Source: Schistocerca nitens (Eukaryota; Arthropoda; Insecta; Orthoptera; Acrididae). Taken from it: 64,000 bases of DNA. A model generated the notes under the pieces. It was not told the origin of the DNA. It was given only the letters and a program-made list of their open reading frames with translations, and searched no databases. Within the stretch, counting starts at the first letter, position 1; every line of letters starts with the position of its first letter. A program made the translations under genes and the position numbers. The stretch covers positions 290,621,205 to 290,685,204 of the forward strand of contig NC_064616.1 of assembly GCF_023898315.1 (NCBI RefSeq). The letters are read 5' to 3'. Below, in pieces: positions 1 through 9,745 of the stretch.

Positions 1-192
1 CGCCTACGGTCAGTCAACGTACAAACTCATGTTTTCTGTGGAAGAGGTGGTCTAGTGGAAGGTGCCGATGCCAATAACTTCGACACTCTGTAGCGTTGTT
101 GGATGATGTTTCCGGACTTCCGTTTCTATCCTCGATTTGTCCTTCAAGACACCGTCTCCATCCCCTCGAAGTGTGTGGCAAGATTTTTTGAG

Positions 193-1140
193 ACAACCTG
201 TATATTTAATCGCCTGTCAGCTCAGTTCTTTCAACATCTCCGTCAGATTCTTTCATGATTCTGATTAACCTGAGACCACTCGTGCTGCCCTTCTTTGTTT
301 ACATTCAATGTGCACTGTAAGTTACATTTGCGACGGGTCCCATACATTTGAGCAATATTCTACTATGGGTCGTATGAGTGTTTTCTATGAAATCTCCTTT
401 GCCGACTGATTACAATGTTTTTGTATTCTAAGAACGAACCAAGGTTGTCATCTGCTGTACCTACGACTAAGCCTATGTGAACGCTCCAGTTTATATCGTT
501 ACAAATTGTTACACCCTAGTATTAGTATGACTTGACCGACTCTCACTGTGAACGATTGATATTGTAGTCAAAGGATACTAGATTTTCTCGTTTTGTAAAG
601 GACAAAAATTTCATATTTTTTAAAATTTCAAGCAAGTGGCCAATTTTTGCTCCAGTTTGAAATGTTATCAAGAACTGGCTAAATATTTGTGCAGCTTTTT
701 TCAGACAGTACTTCATTACAGACAACTGCACCACCTGCCATAAATCTAAGGTTACTATTAACATTATTTGAAAAGTCATTAATGGACAACAAGAACGCCG
801 AGCGGGATTGGCCGAGCGGTCTTAGGTGCTGCAGTCATGGACATGTGGCTGGTCCCGACGGAGGTTCGAGTCCACCCTCTGTTCGTTGGTCCTTAGGATA
901 ATATAGGTTAAGTAGTGTGTAAGCTTAGGGACTGATGACCTTAGCAGTTATGTCCCATAAGATTTCACACACATTTGAACTTTTTTTTTGTTTTGACAAC
1001 AAGAACAGTAAGGGTCCCAACACCATTCCCTGGGGCACTTCGGAGACTATTTCCACATGTTTTGTTGACTCTCCCTCTAAGATACGTTGTCTGATGAGAA
1101 GTATCCGGACTCCTTTACTCAATGCGGAACTGCCCACTAG
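193..1140 (-). pseudogene. CR1-like LINE reverse transcriptase relic
   Basis: This is the decayed 3' half of a non-LTR retrotransposon reverse transcriptase, read on the minus strand. At about 1008-1060 the translation gives the RT motif VPQGMVLGPLLF. At about 340-378 another frame gives LIRPIVEYCSNVWDP, which marks the conserved region after the RT catalytic core in CR1/Jockey-group LINEs. Between them lies a weak match to the thumb region. The frames are broken by stops and shifts, so nothing functional remains. A SINE with a perfect target duplication splits it at 796-994. Assignment to the CR1/Jockey group is good; the exact clade is not resolved. Confidence 0.7.
796..994 (+). repeat. tRNA-derived SINE, family 1
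   Basis: The head looks like a tRNA gene: a box-A-like ggccgagcggtct and a box-B-like ggttcgagtcc, the two internal RNA polymerase III promoter blocks. A tRNA-unrelated body follows and the copy ends in a T-rich tract. It is flanked by the perfect 12-bp duplication gacaacaagaac at 784-795 and 995-1006. This copy belongs to a subfamily whose body ends in ttcacacacatttgaac. Related copies lie at 3638, 7233, 9076, 11474, 35593, 49843, 53269, 55644 and 59923. Confidence 0.9.
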
Positions 1141-1189
1141 ATGTCACGAGAGGCTGATCCGCCAACATAAAAGGAGGCTATAGTTATTT

Positions 1190-1537
1190 TGTTGTTAGCA
1201 GACAAGCAGTAACGGGAAAACGGATCGGACGGAAGAGCTCCTGAACTTCGAACGCGGACCAATCACTGCGTGTCACCTGGGTGACAAATCCGTCAGGGAC
1301 AGTTTCAATCCTTATAAAGTCCCCATATTGATTGTTGGAGGTTCGATTGTCAGTTGAAAACGCGAAAGAATAACCACACCTAAACCTAGACGAAGCAGAC
1401 CTCGCGTGCTGACGCACAGGGAATGTCAAATCTTGCGAAGATTGGTTGTAAAAATCGCACGAAATCCGCGCAAGAAATCACTCGTGAATTGCAAAGTGCT
1501 AAAAGTGGCCCATCTAGCACAGTGACTGTGCTTAGGG
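1190..1537 (+). pseudogene. Tc1-like transposase N-terminal relic (family E)
   Basis: The plus-strand translation from about 1222 begins ELLNFERG and resembles the N-terminal helix-turn-helix, DNA-binding part of Tc1-like transposases. No catalytic core follows, because the sequence changes at 1538 into the terminal repeat of a Penelope-like element. The stretch around 1476-1500 (aatcactcgtgaa) recurs at 54927, within a second copy of the same family. Stops interrupt the frame. Family assignment is moderate. Confidence 0.5.
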
Positions 1538-1680
1538 ACAGTTAATAAAATGTTCCGGGCTAATACGACGTGGTCGAATGGATTTCACATTTAAATCAAA
1601 CATTTTCAAGGGGGTTGTAGCTTCTTTGAGTGCCCGATTCACACCATTGATCGCTACTGATTGCAGCAAAATTCCGTTTG
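1538..1680 (+). repeat. Inverted terminal repeat (pLTR-like), left arm
   Basis: The block running from gttaataaaatgttccggg through gtggtcgaatggatttcac and on to the tgattgcagcaaaattccg region matches the reverse complement of 3190-3348 with many substitutions. The two arms face each other around the endonuclease relic, as expected for Penelope-like elements. Confidence 0.65.
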
Positions 1681-1699
1681 CTCGTGCTTCCACGCAGTG

Positions 1700-1968
1700 G
1701 AGTGACGTTACATGTTTTGAATACCCGAGCGCAATTGGCCGCTGTCGACTGTCGCCGTCGGCTGTTGCTATCATCCCATGGAAAAAGACTGGTACACATC
1801 TTCTTCAGCACCGGAATCCGGATATCATTCAATTTCACCCTTCCTCCTTCCTATTGAAATTTCTGGGGTGTTTTACAATCTCTAAGGCCTCTCGGTATAA
1901 CCTTTCGTGGTGTCCGCTTCTGGCTGCCAGTGCTTGAGTCCTATGAAAATCACGGGGTTGGAACTTAA
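1700..1968 (-). pseudogene. Penelope GIY-YIG endonuclease, C-terminal piece
   Basis: The minus-strand translation contains TQALAARSGHHERLYREA followed by EIVKHPRNFNRKEEG. The 'HERLYREA...I..H..NFN.KEEG' pattern is typical of the region after the GIY-YIG core in Penelope-like and related proteins. It continues the piece at 2834-3091, from which a mariner insertion separates it. Frame shifts are present after the KEEG motif. Confidence 0.65.
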
Positions 1969-1970
1969 AA

Positions 1971-2835
1971 AGTGGCAACTATTTATTCACAACCGATACT
2001 AAAGAGTCACATGTTTTCACCTGTTACTGTCCTTCAAAGTAGTCACTAGCGTTGTGTAGAACTCGTTGCCAGCGACGTGGAAGGCGTAGTATACCGTTAG
2101 CACAGCCTGTTCTCTTGGTGGTGCGAATGGAGCTACTGCCTGTCGAATCTCTGGAACAGTTCTGAAGCGAATGCCACAAAGTGGTTCCCTCATCTTCGGA
2201 ATCAAATCAAAGTCACAAGGACTTAAGTCCGGGGACTTTGGTGGATAGTACAGTACTTCGCATTCATTTCTGCATTTACGTCAAGTCATGCGGAACCCAT
2301 CGTGATGCAATTTTTCGCATGGCCAGGCGTTCCTTCAGGATGCGAAGCACAGTCGTATGCGCTAATCCGGTTTCGTGGGCGAGGTCGAGAATCGTATGGC
2401 GTCGATCACTGTCCACTAACGCGGCAACAGCATGCACTTCTTCTTAAGAGACGCTAGGACGACCTGCCCGATGCATGTCTGCCACAGTTCGCCGACCTTC
2501 ATTGAAGGCTTTTACCCAGTGTGCCACTGTTCTGTACGGCAATGCCGATTCGCCGCACGCCTCTTGAAGACCTTGATGACACTGTTGTGCTGTACGACCC
2601 CTGGCGCATCCAATCTTGATCCAACTCCGTTGTTCCTGTTTCGAAAACATAGTGACACCGTTACATTGGACAGCTCGCTCACAAGTGACTGTGTTTCCGT
2701 CGATTGTGCGCACGCCGGTGACATAGGACGTGCGAGTCCATTTGTCCGGAGGTAAGGTAGGTATGTCAACAACGTGTGCTATCAGCGACAATGGTAGGTT
2801 CCATTGCATGGTGTCTCCACAGCAGTGTTGCCACT
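1971..2835 (-). mobile_element. Mariner-like element with internal deletion
   Basis: The ends carry a short inverted repeat, AGTGGCAAC at 1971-1979 and its complement at 2827-2835. The minus-strand translation shows a mariner-type DNA-binding region (FSKQEQRSWIKIGCARGRT, then RTVAHWVKAFNEGRRTVAD at about 2444-2660) and a C-terminal block YYPPKSPDLSPCDFDLIPKM, which holds the third catalytic aspartate. The middle of the transposase, including the first two catalytic residues, is missing by deletion. The insertion interrupts the Penelope-like endonuclease. The element is dead. Confidence 0.75.
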
Positions 2836-3170
2836 ATTTACGTTTCAACCTACGTATATGTGGAGGTCTCCTGGCTGCAAAGCGTTCCACAACAGCTGAT
2901 CTGTGAACCTCTCCTCTTCTGCAAGTGCCCTTGTGCTCTACTAGTCGTTTCTTGACCGTTCTTTTTGTAGCACCCACGTACACCTCCCCACAACTACACG
3001 GAATCCTATAAATCCCTGCTTTTCGCAGCGGTTGGCGAGCGTCCTTGGTAAATTTTAGGTGGTCTTTTATCTTCCAGGTGTGTCTGTACATTACCGCGAT
3101 GTTCCGTGTTTCCGAGATTTTTCCTATGCGATCAGTAACGCATAGTCAGTTATATGCAGTATGCGGAAGC
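2834..3170 (-). pseudogene. Penelope GIY-YIG endonuclease, N-terminal piece
   Basis: An 85-codon minus-strand frame (2834-3091) contains AGIYRIPCSCGEVYVGATKR, in which the GIY and YVG signatures and the CxC pair of the Penelope-type GIY-YIG nuclease are all visible. EHKGTCRRGEVHRSAVVERF follows. Upstream, to about 3170, another frame gives CVTDRIGKI, the usual linker before this domain. In the family this domain nicks target DNA for retrotransposition. The reverse transcriptase part is absent. Confidence 0.75.
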
Positions 3171-3189
3171 ATTCGTAAACGAAATCTTG

Positions 3190-3348
3190 GTGCAGTCGGT
3201 AGTGACCCAGGATTTCAATCGGACATTCAAAACAGCTACGATCCTCCTTTGAAATGTCCTCTGCAGATGCGGACGAAACGTTGTGTTTAAATGTGGAATC
3301 CATTCGACCAAGGCATAGTAGCCCAGAAAATTTTATTAGCTGTGACAT
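3190..3348 (-). repeat. Inverted terminal repeat (pLTR-like), right arm
   Basis: The reverse complement of this segment aligns with 1538-1680; for example, it reads ggtcgaatggattccacatt against gtcgaatggatttcacattt. It bounds the Penelope-like relic on its upstream side. Confidence 0.65.
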
Positions 3349-3374
3349 TACCAACCTTGAAAGTTTACATTGTA

Positions 3375-4763
3375 CACTGAAGAGCCAAAAAAACTGGTGC
3401 GCCTGCCTAATAGCGTGTAGGGCCCCCGCGAGCACGCAGAAGCGCCGCAACACGACGTGTCATGGACTCGACTAATATCTAGAGGGAACTGACACCATGA
3501 ATCCAGCAGGGCTGTCCATAAATCCGTAAGAGTACGAGGGTGTGGAGATCTCTCCTGAGCAGAACATTGCAATGCATCCCAGATATGCTCAATAATATTC
3601 ATGTCCGGGGAGTTTGGTGGCCAGCGAAAGTGTTTAAGCCGCGCGGGATTAGCCGAGCGGTCTGAGGCTGGTGCCGGCGGAGGTTCGAGTCCTCCCTCGG
3701 GCATGGGTGTGTGTGTTTGTCCTTAGGATAATTTAGGTTATGTAGTGTGTAAGCTAAGGGACTGATGACCTTAGCAGTTAAGTCCCATAAGATTTGACAC
3801 AAATTTGTGCATTTGAAGTGTTTAAACTAATAACAGTGTTCCTGGAGCCATTCTGTAGCAATTCTGGACATGTGGGGTGTCGCATTGTCCTCCTGGAACC
3901 GCCCATGTCCGTCGGAAAGCACAACGGACATGAATGGCTGCAGGTGATCAGACAGGATGCTTACCTACGTGTCTCCTGTCACAGTCGTATCTAGACGTAC
4001 TAGGGTTCCCATACCACTCCAACTGCACACGCCCCACAGCATTACAGAGCAGCTTGAACACTCCCCTGCTGACATGCAGGGTCCATGGATTAATGAGGCT
4101 GTTCCCATACCCGTACACGTCCATCCGCTTGATACAATTTGAAAGAGACTCGTCCGACCAGGCAACATGTTTCCAGTCATCAGCTGTCCAATGTCGATGT
4201 TGATGGGCCCAGGCGAGGCGTTAATCTTTGTGTCTCGCAGTCGTCAAGGGTACACGAGTGGACCTTCAGCTCCGGAAGCATGTGTCAGCGATGTTTCATT
4301 GAAAGGTTCGCAAGCTTACACTTTCCGATGGCCCAGCATTGAAATCTGCAGCAATTTGCGGAAGGGCTGCACTTCTGTCACGTTGAGGGATTCTCTTCAG
4401 ACGTCGTTGGTCCCGTTCTTGCAAGGCTTTTTTCCGTCCGCAGCGATGACGGAGCTCTGATGTTTTGCCAGATTTCTGATATTCACAGTACGCTCGTGAA
4501 ATGGTCGTACGGGAAAATCCCCGCTTTATCGCTACCGCGGAGAATCTGTGTCCCATCCGCTCATGCCCCGACCATAGCACCACGTTCGAACCCACTTCAA
4601 TCTCGATATCATGCCATTGTAGCATCAGTAACTTATCTAACAACTCCGCCAGACACTTGTTGTCCTATATAGGCGTTGCCAACCGCAGCGGTGTATTCTT
4701 CCTGTTTACACATCTCTGTATTTGAATAAGCATACCTATATCAGTTTCTTTGGCACTTCAGTG
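3375..4763 (-). mobile_element. Tc1-like transposon, family D, full length but decayed
   Basis: Terminal inverted repeats begin CACTGAAGAGCCAAAAAAAC on the left and, on the complement of the right end, CACTGAAGTGCCAAAGAAAC. A TA dinucleotide flanks both ends, the Tc1/mariner target duplication. The minus strand encodes a broken transposase: the N-terminal HTH region (4296-4643, with FSRTTISRAYCEYQKSGKT), the QFQEDNA region near 3900 by comparison with the copy at 33065, and WPPNSPDMNIIEHIWDALQ near 3560-3625, which carries the last catalytic glutamate. Several frame shifts exist and a SINE is inserted at 3638-3815. Not functional. Confidence 0.85.
3638..3815 (+). repeat. tRNA-derived SINE, family 1, inside Tc1-D
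   Basis: The tRNA-like head (gattagccgagcggtctgag, then the box-B-like ggttcgagtcc) is followed by the cacaaatttg-type body. The flanking 10-bp duplication aagtgtttaa lies at 3628-3637 and 3816-3825. A deletion in the head brings the A and B boxes closer together than in other copies. Confidence 0.9.
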
Positions 4764-5637
4764 TATAATGAGACTGTCGTTGTTGTGGTCTTCAGTCCTG
4801 AGACTGGTTTGATGCAGCTCTCCATGCTACTCTATCCTGTGCAAGCTTCTTCATCTCCCAGTACCTACTGCAGACTACATCCTTCTGATTCTGCTTAGTG
4901 TATTCATCTCTCGGTCTCTCTCTTCGATTTTTACCCTCCACGCCGCCCTCCAATACTAAATTGGTGATCCCCCGATGTCTCAGAACATGTCCTACCAACC
5001 GATCCCTTCTTCTAGTCAACTTGTGCCACAAGCTCCTCTTCTCCCCAATTCTATTCAATACCTCCTCATGAGTTATGTAATCGACCCATCTAATCTTCAG
5101 CATTCTTCTGTAGCACCATATTTCGAAAGCCTCTATTCTCTTCTTGTCCAAACTATTTATCGTCCATGTTTCACTTCTATACATGGCTACACTCCATACA
5201 AATACTTTCAGAAACGACTTCCTGACACTTAACTCTATACTCGACTTTAACAAATTTCTCTTCTTCAGAAACGCTTTCCTTGCCATTGCCAGTCTACATT
5301 TTACATCCTCTCTACTTCAACCATAATCAGTTATTTGGCTCCCCAAATAGCAAAACTCCTTTACTACTTTAAGTGTCTCATTTCATAATCTAATTCCCTC
5401 AGCATCACCCGACTGAATTCGACTACATTCCATTATCCTCGTTTTGATTTTGTTGATGTTCATCTTATATCCTCCTTTCAAGACACTGTCCATTCCGTTC
5501 AACTGCTCTTCCAAGTCCTTTACTGTCTCTGACAGAATTACAATGTCATCGGCGAAACTCAAAGTTTTTATTTCTTCTCCGTGGATTTTAATACCTACTC
5601 CGAACTTTTCTTTTGTTTCCTTTACTGCTTGCTCAAT

Positions 5638-6126
5638 TTTATTATTTTTCTATTATTTATTTTATGGCCATCATTGGACCACTGTAGTCAAAAATACAAA
5701 GTTCTAAACAAGTTGTTACACATGGATACAATTTGGTTCGACAATAACTTAATATGATGTTTAGGTAATATAATTATTAGAGGCTATTCTTATATGAAAG
5801 GTGTTTTGCTCTTCTGTCTGCCCAATATTTCTTCATTCTTTCAGATATTTTCTTTCTTTCTTCATCTGAGACAACTCTTCCTGTACTCCTTTTATTGATT
5901 TTCATTTGTAGTCTGGTTTGCGGGTCTTGCAGTATTCTGGTTTTCTCTGTCTTGTTTTTTAGGTCATCTACTGTAATTTGAAGTTCTTTTATATCTTCCT
6001 TAATTTCTGTGATCCATTTAATGTCGCTCTTGCTATTCCACAATTTTTGAATTATTTTTTTACTAATTCTGTTTTCTGGTGTTCTCATCAGATGTTCAAA
6101 GAATGAGATGCGTTTCTTCCTGATTG
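5638..6126 (-). mobile_element. 3' fragment of a second LINE nested in the RTE
   Basis: The insert is flanked by the perfect 12-bp repeat tgcttgctcaat at 5626-5637 and 6127-6138. Its minus strand is open for 104 codons and starts inside a coding region (RKKRISFFEHLMRTPENRIS), resembling the extreme C terminus of another insect LINE ORF2. A basic, Lys/Arg-rich tail and an A/T-rich 3' end follow. It is therefore a 5'-truncated retrotransposed copy. I cannot name the clade with confidence. Confidence 0.65.
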
Positions 6127-6362
6127 TGCTTGCTCAATATACAGATTGAATAGCATCGGGGAGAGGCTACAACCCTGTCTCACTCCCTTCCCAACCACTG
6201 CTTCCCTTTCATACCCCTCGACTCTTATAACTGCCATCTGGTTTCTGTACAAATTGTAAGTAGCCTTTCGCTCCCTGTATTTTACCCCTGCCACCTTCAG
6301 AATTTGAAAGAGAGTATTCCAATCAACATTGTCAAAAGCTTTCTCTAAGTCTACAAATGCTA

Positions 6363-6598
6363 CCGAGCGAGGTGGCGCAGTGGTTAGCACACTGGACTCG
6401 CATTCGGAACGACGACGGTTCAATCCCGCATTCGGCCATCCTGATTTAGGTTTTCCGTGATTTCCCTAAATCGCTATAGGCAAATGCCGGGATGGTTCCT
6501 TTGAAAGGGCACGGCCGACTTCCTTCCCCGTCCTTCCCTAATCCGATGAGACCGATGACCTCGCTGTTTGGTCTCTTCCCCCAAACAACCCAACCCTT
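6363..6598 (+). repeat. tRNA-derived SINE, family 2
   Basis: The head differs from family 1: gcgcagtggttagcacactg resembles a tRNA A-box/D-arm region and acggttcaatcccgc resembles a B box. The body contains tgatttaggttttccgtg and ends in caacccaaccc. It is flanked by the perfect 11-bp duplication tacaaatgcta at 6352-6362 and 6599-6609. A much older copy of the same body appears on the minus strand near 28865-28990. Confidence 0.85.
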
Positions 6599-6886
6599 TA
6601 CAAATGCTAGAAATGTAGGTTTGCCTTTCCTTAATCTTTCTTCTAAGATAAGTCGTAGGGTCAGTATTGCCTCACGTGTTCCGACATTTCTACGGAATCC
6701 AAACTGATCTTTCCCGAGGTCGGCTTCTATCAGTTTTTCCATTCGTCTGTAAAGAATTCGTGTTAGTATTTTGCAGCTGTGACTAAAGAGTTAAAAAGAA
6801 GGGGGTACATTGTTCCTCACAAGCCTCACATGGGTAACGACGCTCGAGGTGGTGTATTCAGCTGCCTTTCTGTTGTGGGGTGTCAG

Positions 6887-7154
6887 GCGCAGAATTCGCG
6901 CGCGGTGGAGCTGATGATCCGACTGAGCGACGAGCTGTTCAGCAGCGAGGAGGTGTGGGAGGCGCGCCAGAAGCAGCTCAAGATGCGAGAGCGGCAGGCG
7001 CAGGCACAGGCGCAGGCGCAGCAGAAGGCGGCGCGCGGCGGCTCCTTCCGGCTGCCCGGCACCTCGCGCTCCCACCACGAGCCCGACGCCAAGCCGCGGC
7101 CCAAGCCTGACCCGCCGCCGCAGCCGCCGCCTCAGCAGCAGCAGTCTCACCCTG
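6887..7154 (+). CDS. Putative host-gene internal exon (charged, Gln/Pro-rich protein)
   Basis: This is the only segment that looks like an ordinary host coding exon. It is far richer in G and C than its surroundings, with mostly G/C third codon positions, and open for 89 codons plus one base. Upstream is a pyrimidine-rich tract ending tgtcag; downstream is a gtgcgt donor, giving an internal exon of phase 0 in and phase 1 out. The translation starts AQNSRAVELMIRLSDELF, continues SSEEVWEARQKQLKMRERQ, which looks helical and charged, then has an AQ repeat, a basic Ser/Arg stretch, and a proline- and glutamine-rich tail. I do not recognise the protein. An alternative acceptor six bases further (gcgcag) is possible. 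Confidence 0.6.
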
Positions 7155-7232
7155 GTGCGTACCACCCTCTGCCGCTCTCAAGTGCATGGCAGACGCTACT
7201 TCCCATTGTATCACCTATTAGAACATGTCGCT

Positions 7233-7389
7233 AAAAGCGCTACAGTCTGGAACCGCACGACCGCTACGGCCGCAGGTTCGAATCCTGCCTCGGGCATGGA
7301 TGTGTGTGATGTCCTTAGGTTAGTTCTAGGGGACTTATGACCACAGCAGTTGAGTCCCATAGTGCTCAGAGCCATTTGAACCATTTTTT
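7233..7389 (+). repeat. tRNA-derived SINE, family 1, 5'-truncated, in putative intron
   Basis: The copy starts within the tRNA-like head (aaagcgctacagtctggaac) and keeps the box-B-like ggttcgaatcc and the cagagccatttgaacc end. The perfect duplication gaacatgtcgct lies at 7221-7232 and 7390-7401. It sits 78 bases after the putative exon's donor, so it would be intronic. Confidence 0.9.
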
Positions 7390-7401
7390 GAACATGTCGC
7401 T

Positions 7402-8887
7402 CTTTATTTCACGTACGGAATGCGATAAGAAAATTACTTAAACGCCTCTTTGCGCACTGTTGACAGTCTAATAGTCTTCACGATCACTATGGGGGTGATA
7501 CTTAAGAGATTGTACTACAAAAGGGTTATAATTAAACTTTCGCTAACTGAGCAAGTACAGTCGGAAAACTATTTACCGTGTGGGTACACAACTTTACAGG
7601 AATGACGTTTAGACTGTGTACTGCAAGATTTGCGTAGTTATAGTTCAATTATTTTTATCTTGGCGGCTCGCGCATGCCCGACCAGACGCGGGAGATTGCT
7701 GCGTTGCCAGTTGCACGCGCCAAGAGAAGCAGCGTCCAAACTTACGTTTAGGGGGGAGCGCGCAGTTTATGAAGTAAAGCCACCACTTCAAAGACGTGCT
7801 CTCCGCATTCCGCGCTGTGAGCGATTTTGTCATCACTGCACTGCTCGCCTGTGCAGACACACGGTGTTCCGACTGCTTTGACACACTTATCATTCGATTC
7901 CACAAAAACTATTTGGCCCAAAATTTGATTTTTACACATCTTCTTGACTGATACCTTCCCCCCATAAATGACTTAATTTTGTTTCGATGTTCAACGCAGT
8001 TATTGTGCAGCATTAAATGTAGTAAATCATTGCACGAAATTTTGAAGAGTTTGCAGACGTAAAAGTCCACAGCGTATACTTTCCGTATGGTCGAGTTTAG
8101 TTGCCACTAGAAATTTCAAAAAATTACATTCAAACGAATAAAATTCATGAAGTAAGACACTTCGATATTGATTTTAAATAAAGAAAATATTAAGCATCGA
8201 ACAAGATTTGAACTTGGAACCTTTTGCTAGGCAGCCAAACAATGTAACCGTTATGCTGACGCAGCTCGTCGTTCGAGGGATATCGTGGAGGAGAACTTTA
8301 GAAAGTGAGGCAAAATACCGACTAACACTGTTGGTATGACTATGAATTACTCACAATAGCAAATAAACAATTACCGCTGTTCTTTAGTGCGAAAAAGGGG
8401 TTGGTAAGAATGAATTTCCTTGCTATTGCCTGAATTAGTAGGCTTATTCATTGTTTGGTTTAATTAATTAATAGAATATGAGGCAGTTGGTGTAAAGAAT
8501 GCTTTTTCCAAACTTTCCTTCATAGAAAGTCTGCTATCAAGACATTACTTTTGTTCAATTACTTTATTTATGACTGAACGTTTCTAAAACTGAAGACACT
8601 CGTCCGTGCTCTGTACTGCAGTCGAGCTCTGGCAAACGTCGTTCTCTGTTCATTGGCTGACCGTGTTTTGTGACGTCAGATGCGCAGAACGAACCTAAAC
8701 TCAACCGCCGTCGTAAATGACGCGCACTTTAGTAGGGTTAATGCCATGCCTTGCCAGTAGACGATGGGACTGGTACAGCGACCTAGCATTGAAACATAAC
8801 CATCAGTGTGCATTTAAGTTGCCGACAGTCTACTTGGGTCTGGAAAAAATGAGCAGGGCATTTTCGTAAAGCTGTTTTATCCTAATG
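7402..8887. other. No gene recognised; one GC-rich patch
   Basis: I see no convincing gene. A more GC-rich patch at about 7660-7880 (gcgcatgcccgaccagacgc and following) looks like dispersed repeat sequence but has no coding signature I recognise. A tRNA-like SINE relic lies at about 8195-8275. The rest is AT-rich. Confidence 0.5.
8195..8275 (-). repeat. tRNA-like SINE head relic
   Basis: Read on the minus strand, the segment has a D-arm-like gcgtcagcataacggttaca and a B-box-like ggttccaagttcaaatcttg, spaced like the two internal promoter blocks of a tRNA gene. It cannot be folded into a convincing functional tRNA, so an old SINE head is more likely. Confidence 0.4.
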
Positions 8888-9745
8888 TTGTGATCTTTAG
8901 TCCGAAGACGGGTTTGATGCAGCTCTCCGTGCTACTCTATCCTGCGCGAGCCTCTTCATCTCCGAATAACTACTGCAGCCTACATCCTTCTGTATCTGCT
9001 TATCGTATGAACTCATCTCTTGGTCTCCCTCTACGATTTTTACCCCTTACATTTCCCTCCAGTATTACATTGGTGGCCGGCCAGTGTGGCCGAGCGGTTC
9101 TAGGCGCTTCAGTATGGAACAGTGCGACCGCTATGGTCGTAGGTTCGAATCCTGCCTCGGGCATGGATGTGTGTGATGTCCTTAGGTTAGTTAGGTTTAA
9201 GTAGTTCTAAGTTCTAGGGGACTGATGACCTCAGATGTTAAGTCCCATAGTGCTCAGAGCCATTTGAACCATAATTAAATTGGTGATCCCTTGATATCTC
9301 ATAATGTATCGTATCAACCGATCCCTTCTTTTTATTAAGCTGTGCCACAAATTTGTTGTCTCCACAGTTCTACTCAGTACCTCTTCATTAGTTACGTGAT
9401 CTACCCATCTAATCTTCAACATTCTTGTGTAACACCACATTTCGAAAGCTTCTGTTCTCCTTTCCCCTAGATTGTTTATCGTCCATGTTTCACTTCCATG
9501 CATGGCTATACGCCACACAAACACTTTCAGAAAAACTTCCTAACCATTAAACCTATATTCGATGTTAACAAATTTCTCTTCTTCAGAAACGCTTTTCTTA
9601 CCATTGGCAGTCTACATTTTATATCCTGTCTAATTAGGCCATCATCAGCTACTTTGCTGTCCAAATAGCACAACTCATCTGCTACTTTAACTCCCTTGGC
9701 ATCACCTGATTTAATTCGACTACATTTCATTATCCTTGTTTTCCC
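8888..9745 (-). pseudogene. RTE-like LINE, 3' fragment
   Basis: The plus-strand start (gatctttagtccgaagacgg) matches the 3' end of the RTE copy at 4777. Minus-strand frames give AFLKKRNLLTSNIGLMVRKF (9527-9730) and WTINNLGERRTEAFEMWCYT with RDRLIRYIMRYQGITNLI (9231-9524), the same C-terminal signature as the first copy. The frames are broken, and a SINE sits at 9076-9273. The element is truncated at its 5' side near 9745. Confidence 0.8.
9076..9273 (+). repeat. tRNA-derived SINE, family 1, full length
   Basis: A nearly complete copy, starting gccggccagtgtggccgagc, with the box-B-like ggttcgaatcc and the body ending cagagccatttgaacc. It is flanked by attacattggtg (9064-9075) and attaaattggtg (9274-9285), a 12-bp target duplication with one mismatch, inside the RTE copy. 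Confidence 0.9.

Larger units (their letters stand above)
1538..3350 (-). mobile_element. Penelope-like retroelement relic with inverted terminal repeats
   Basis: This is a truncated Penelope-like element (PLE). PLEs encode a reverse transcriptase fused to a GIY-YIG endonuclease and often carry LTR-like ends in inverted orientation. Here the C-terminal endonuclease part survives on the minus strand in two pieces (2834-3170 and about 1700-1968), separated by a mariner insertion at 1971-2835. The outer segments 1538-1680 and 3190-3348 are imperfect inverted copies of each other; both contain a ttcgaatgga-type block and a catatttaaa-like block. No RT core is visible. The Tc1-like element at 3375 lies just outside the right arm. 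Confidence 0.7.
4777..6785 (-). pseudogene. RTE-like LINE, 3' two-thirds, with two nested insertions
   Basis: The minus strand encodes a decayed LINE reverse transcriptase. In order of translation there are DQFGFRRNVGTREA (about 6680), AFVDLEKAFDNVDW (about 6320-6360, RT block with the first catalytic Asp), GVRQGCSLSPMLFNLYIEQ (about 6130-6185), a FADDIVILSE-like block near 5540-5570, and an open C-terminal frame 4792-5286 with WTINSLDKKRIEAFEIWCYR and RDRLVGHVLRHRGI. This C-terminal signature is typical of RTE-clade elements. A foreign LINE piece (5638-6126) and a SINE (6363-6598) break the frame, each with target duplications. Copies of the same family lie at 8888, 10600 and 57645. Confidence 0.8.

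Noticed and set aside
6791..7165. 124-codon Arg/Leu-rich minus-strand frame
   Set aside because: Antisense of the GC-rich exon at 6887-7154; it lacks any motif and its composition follows from the exon's codons.
9076..9150. Possible tRNA genes at SINE heads
   Set aside because: The A and B boxes are present, but the acceptor stem and anticodon arm do not pair convincingly and the sequence continues into the SINE body.
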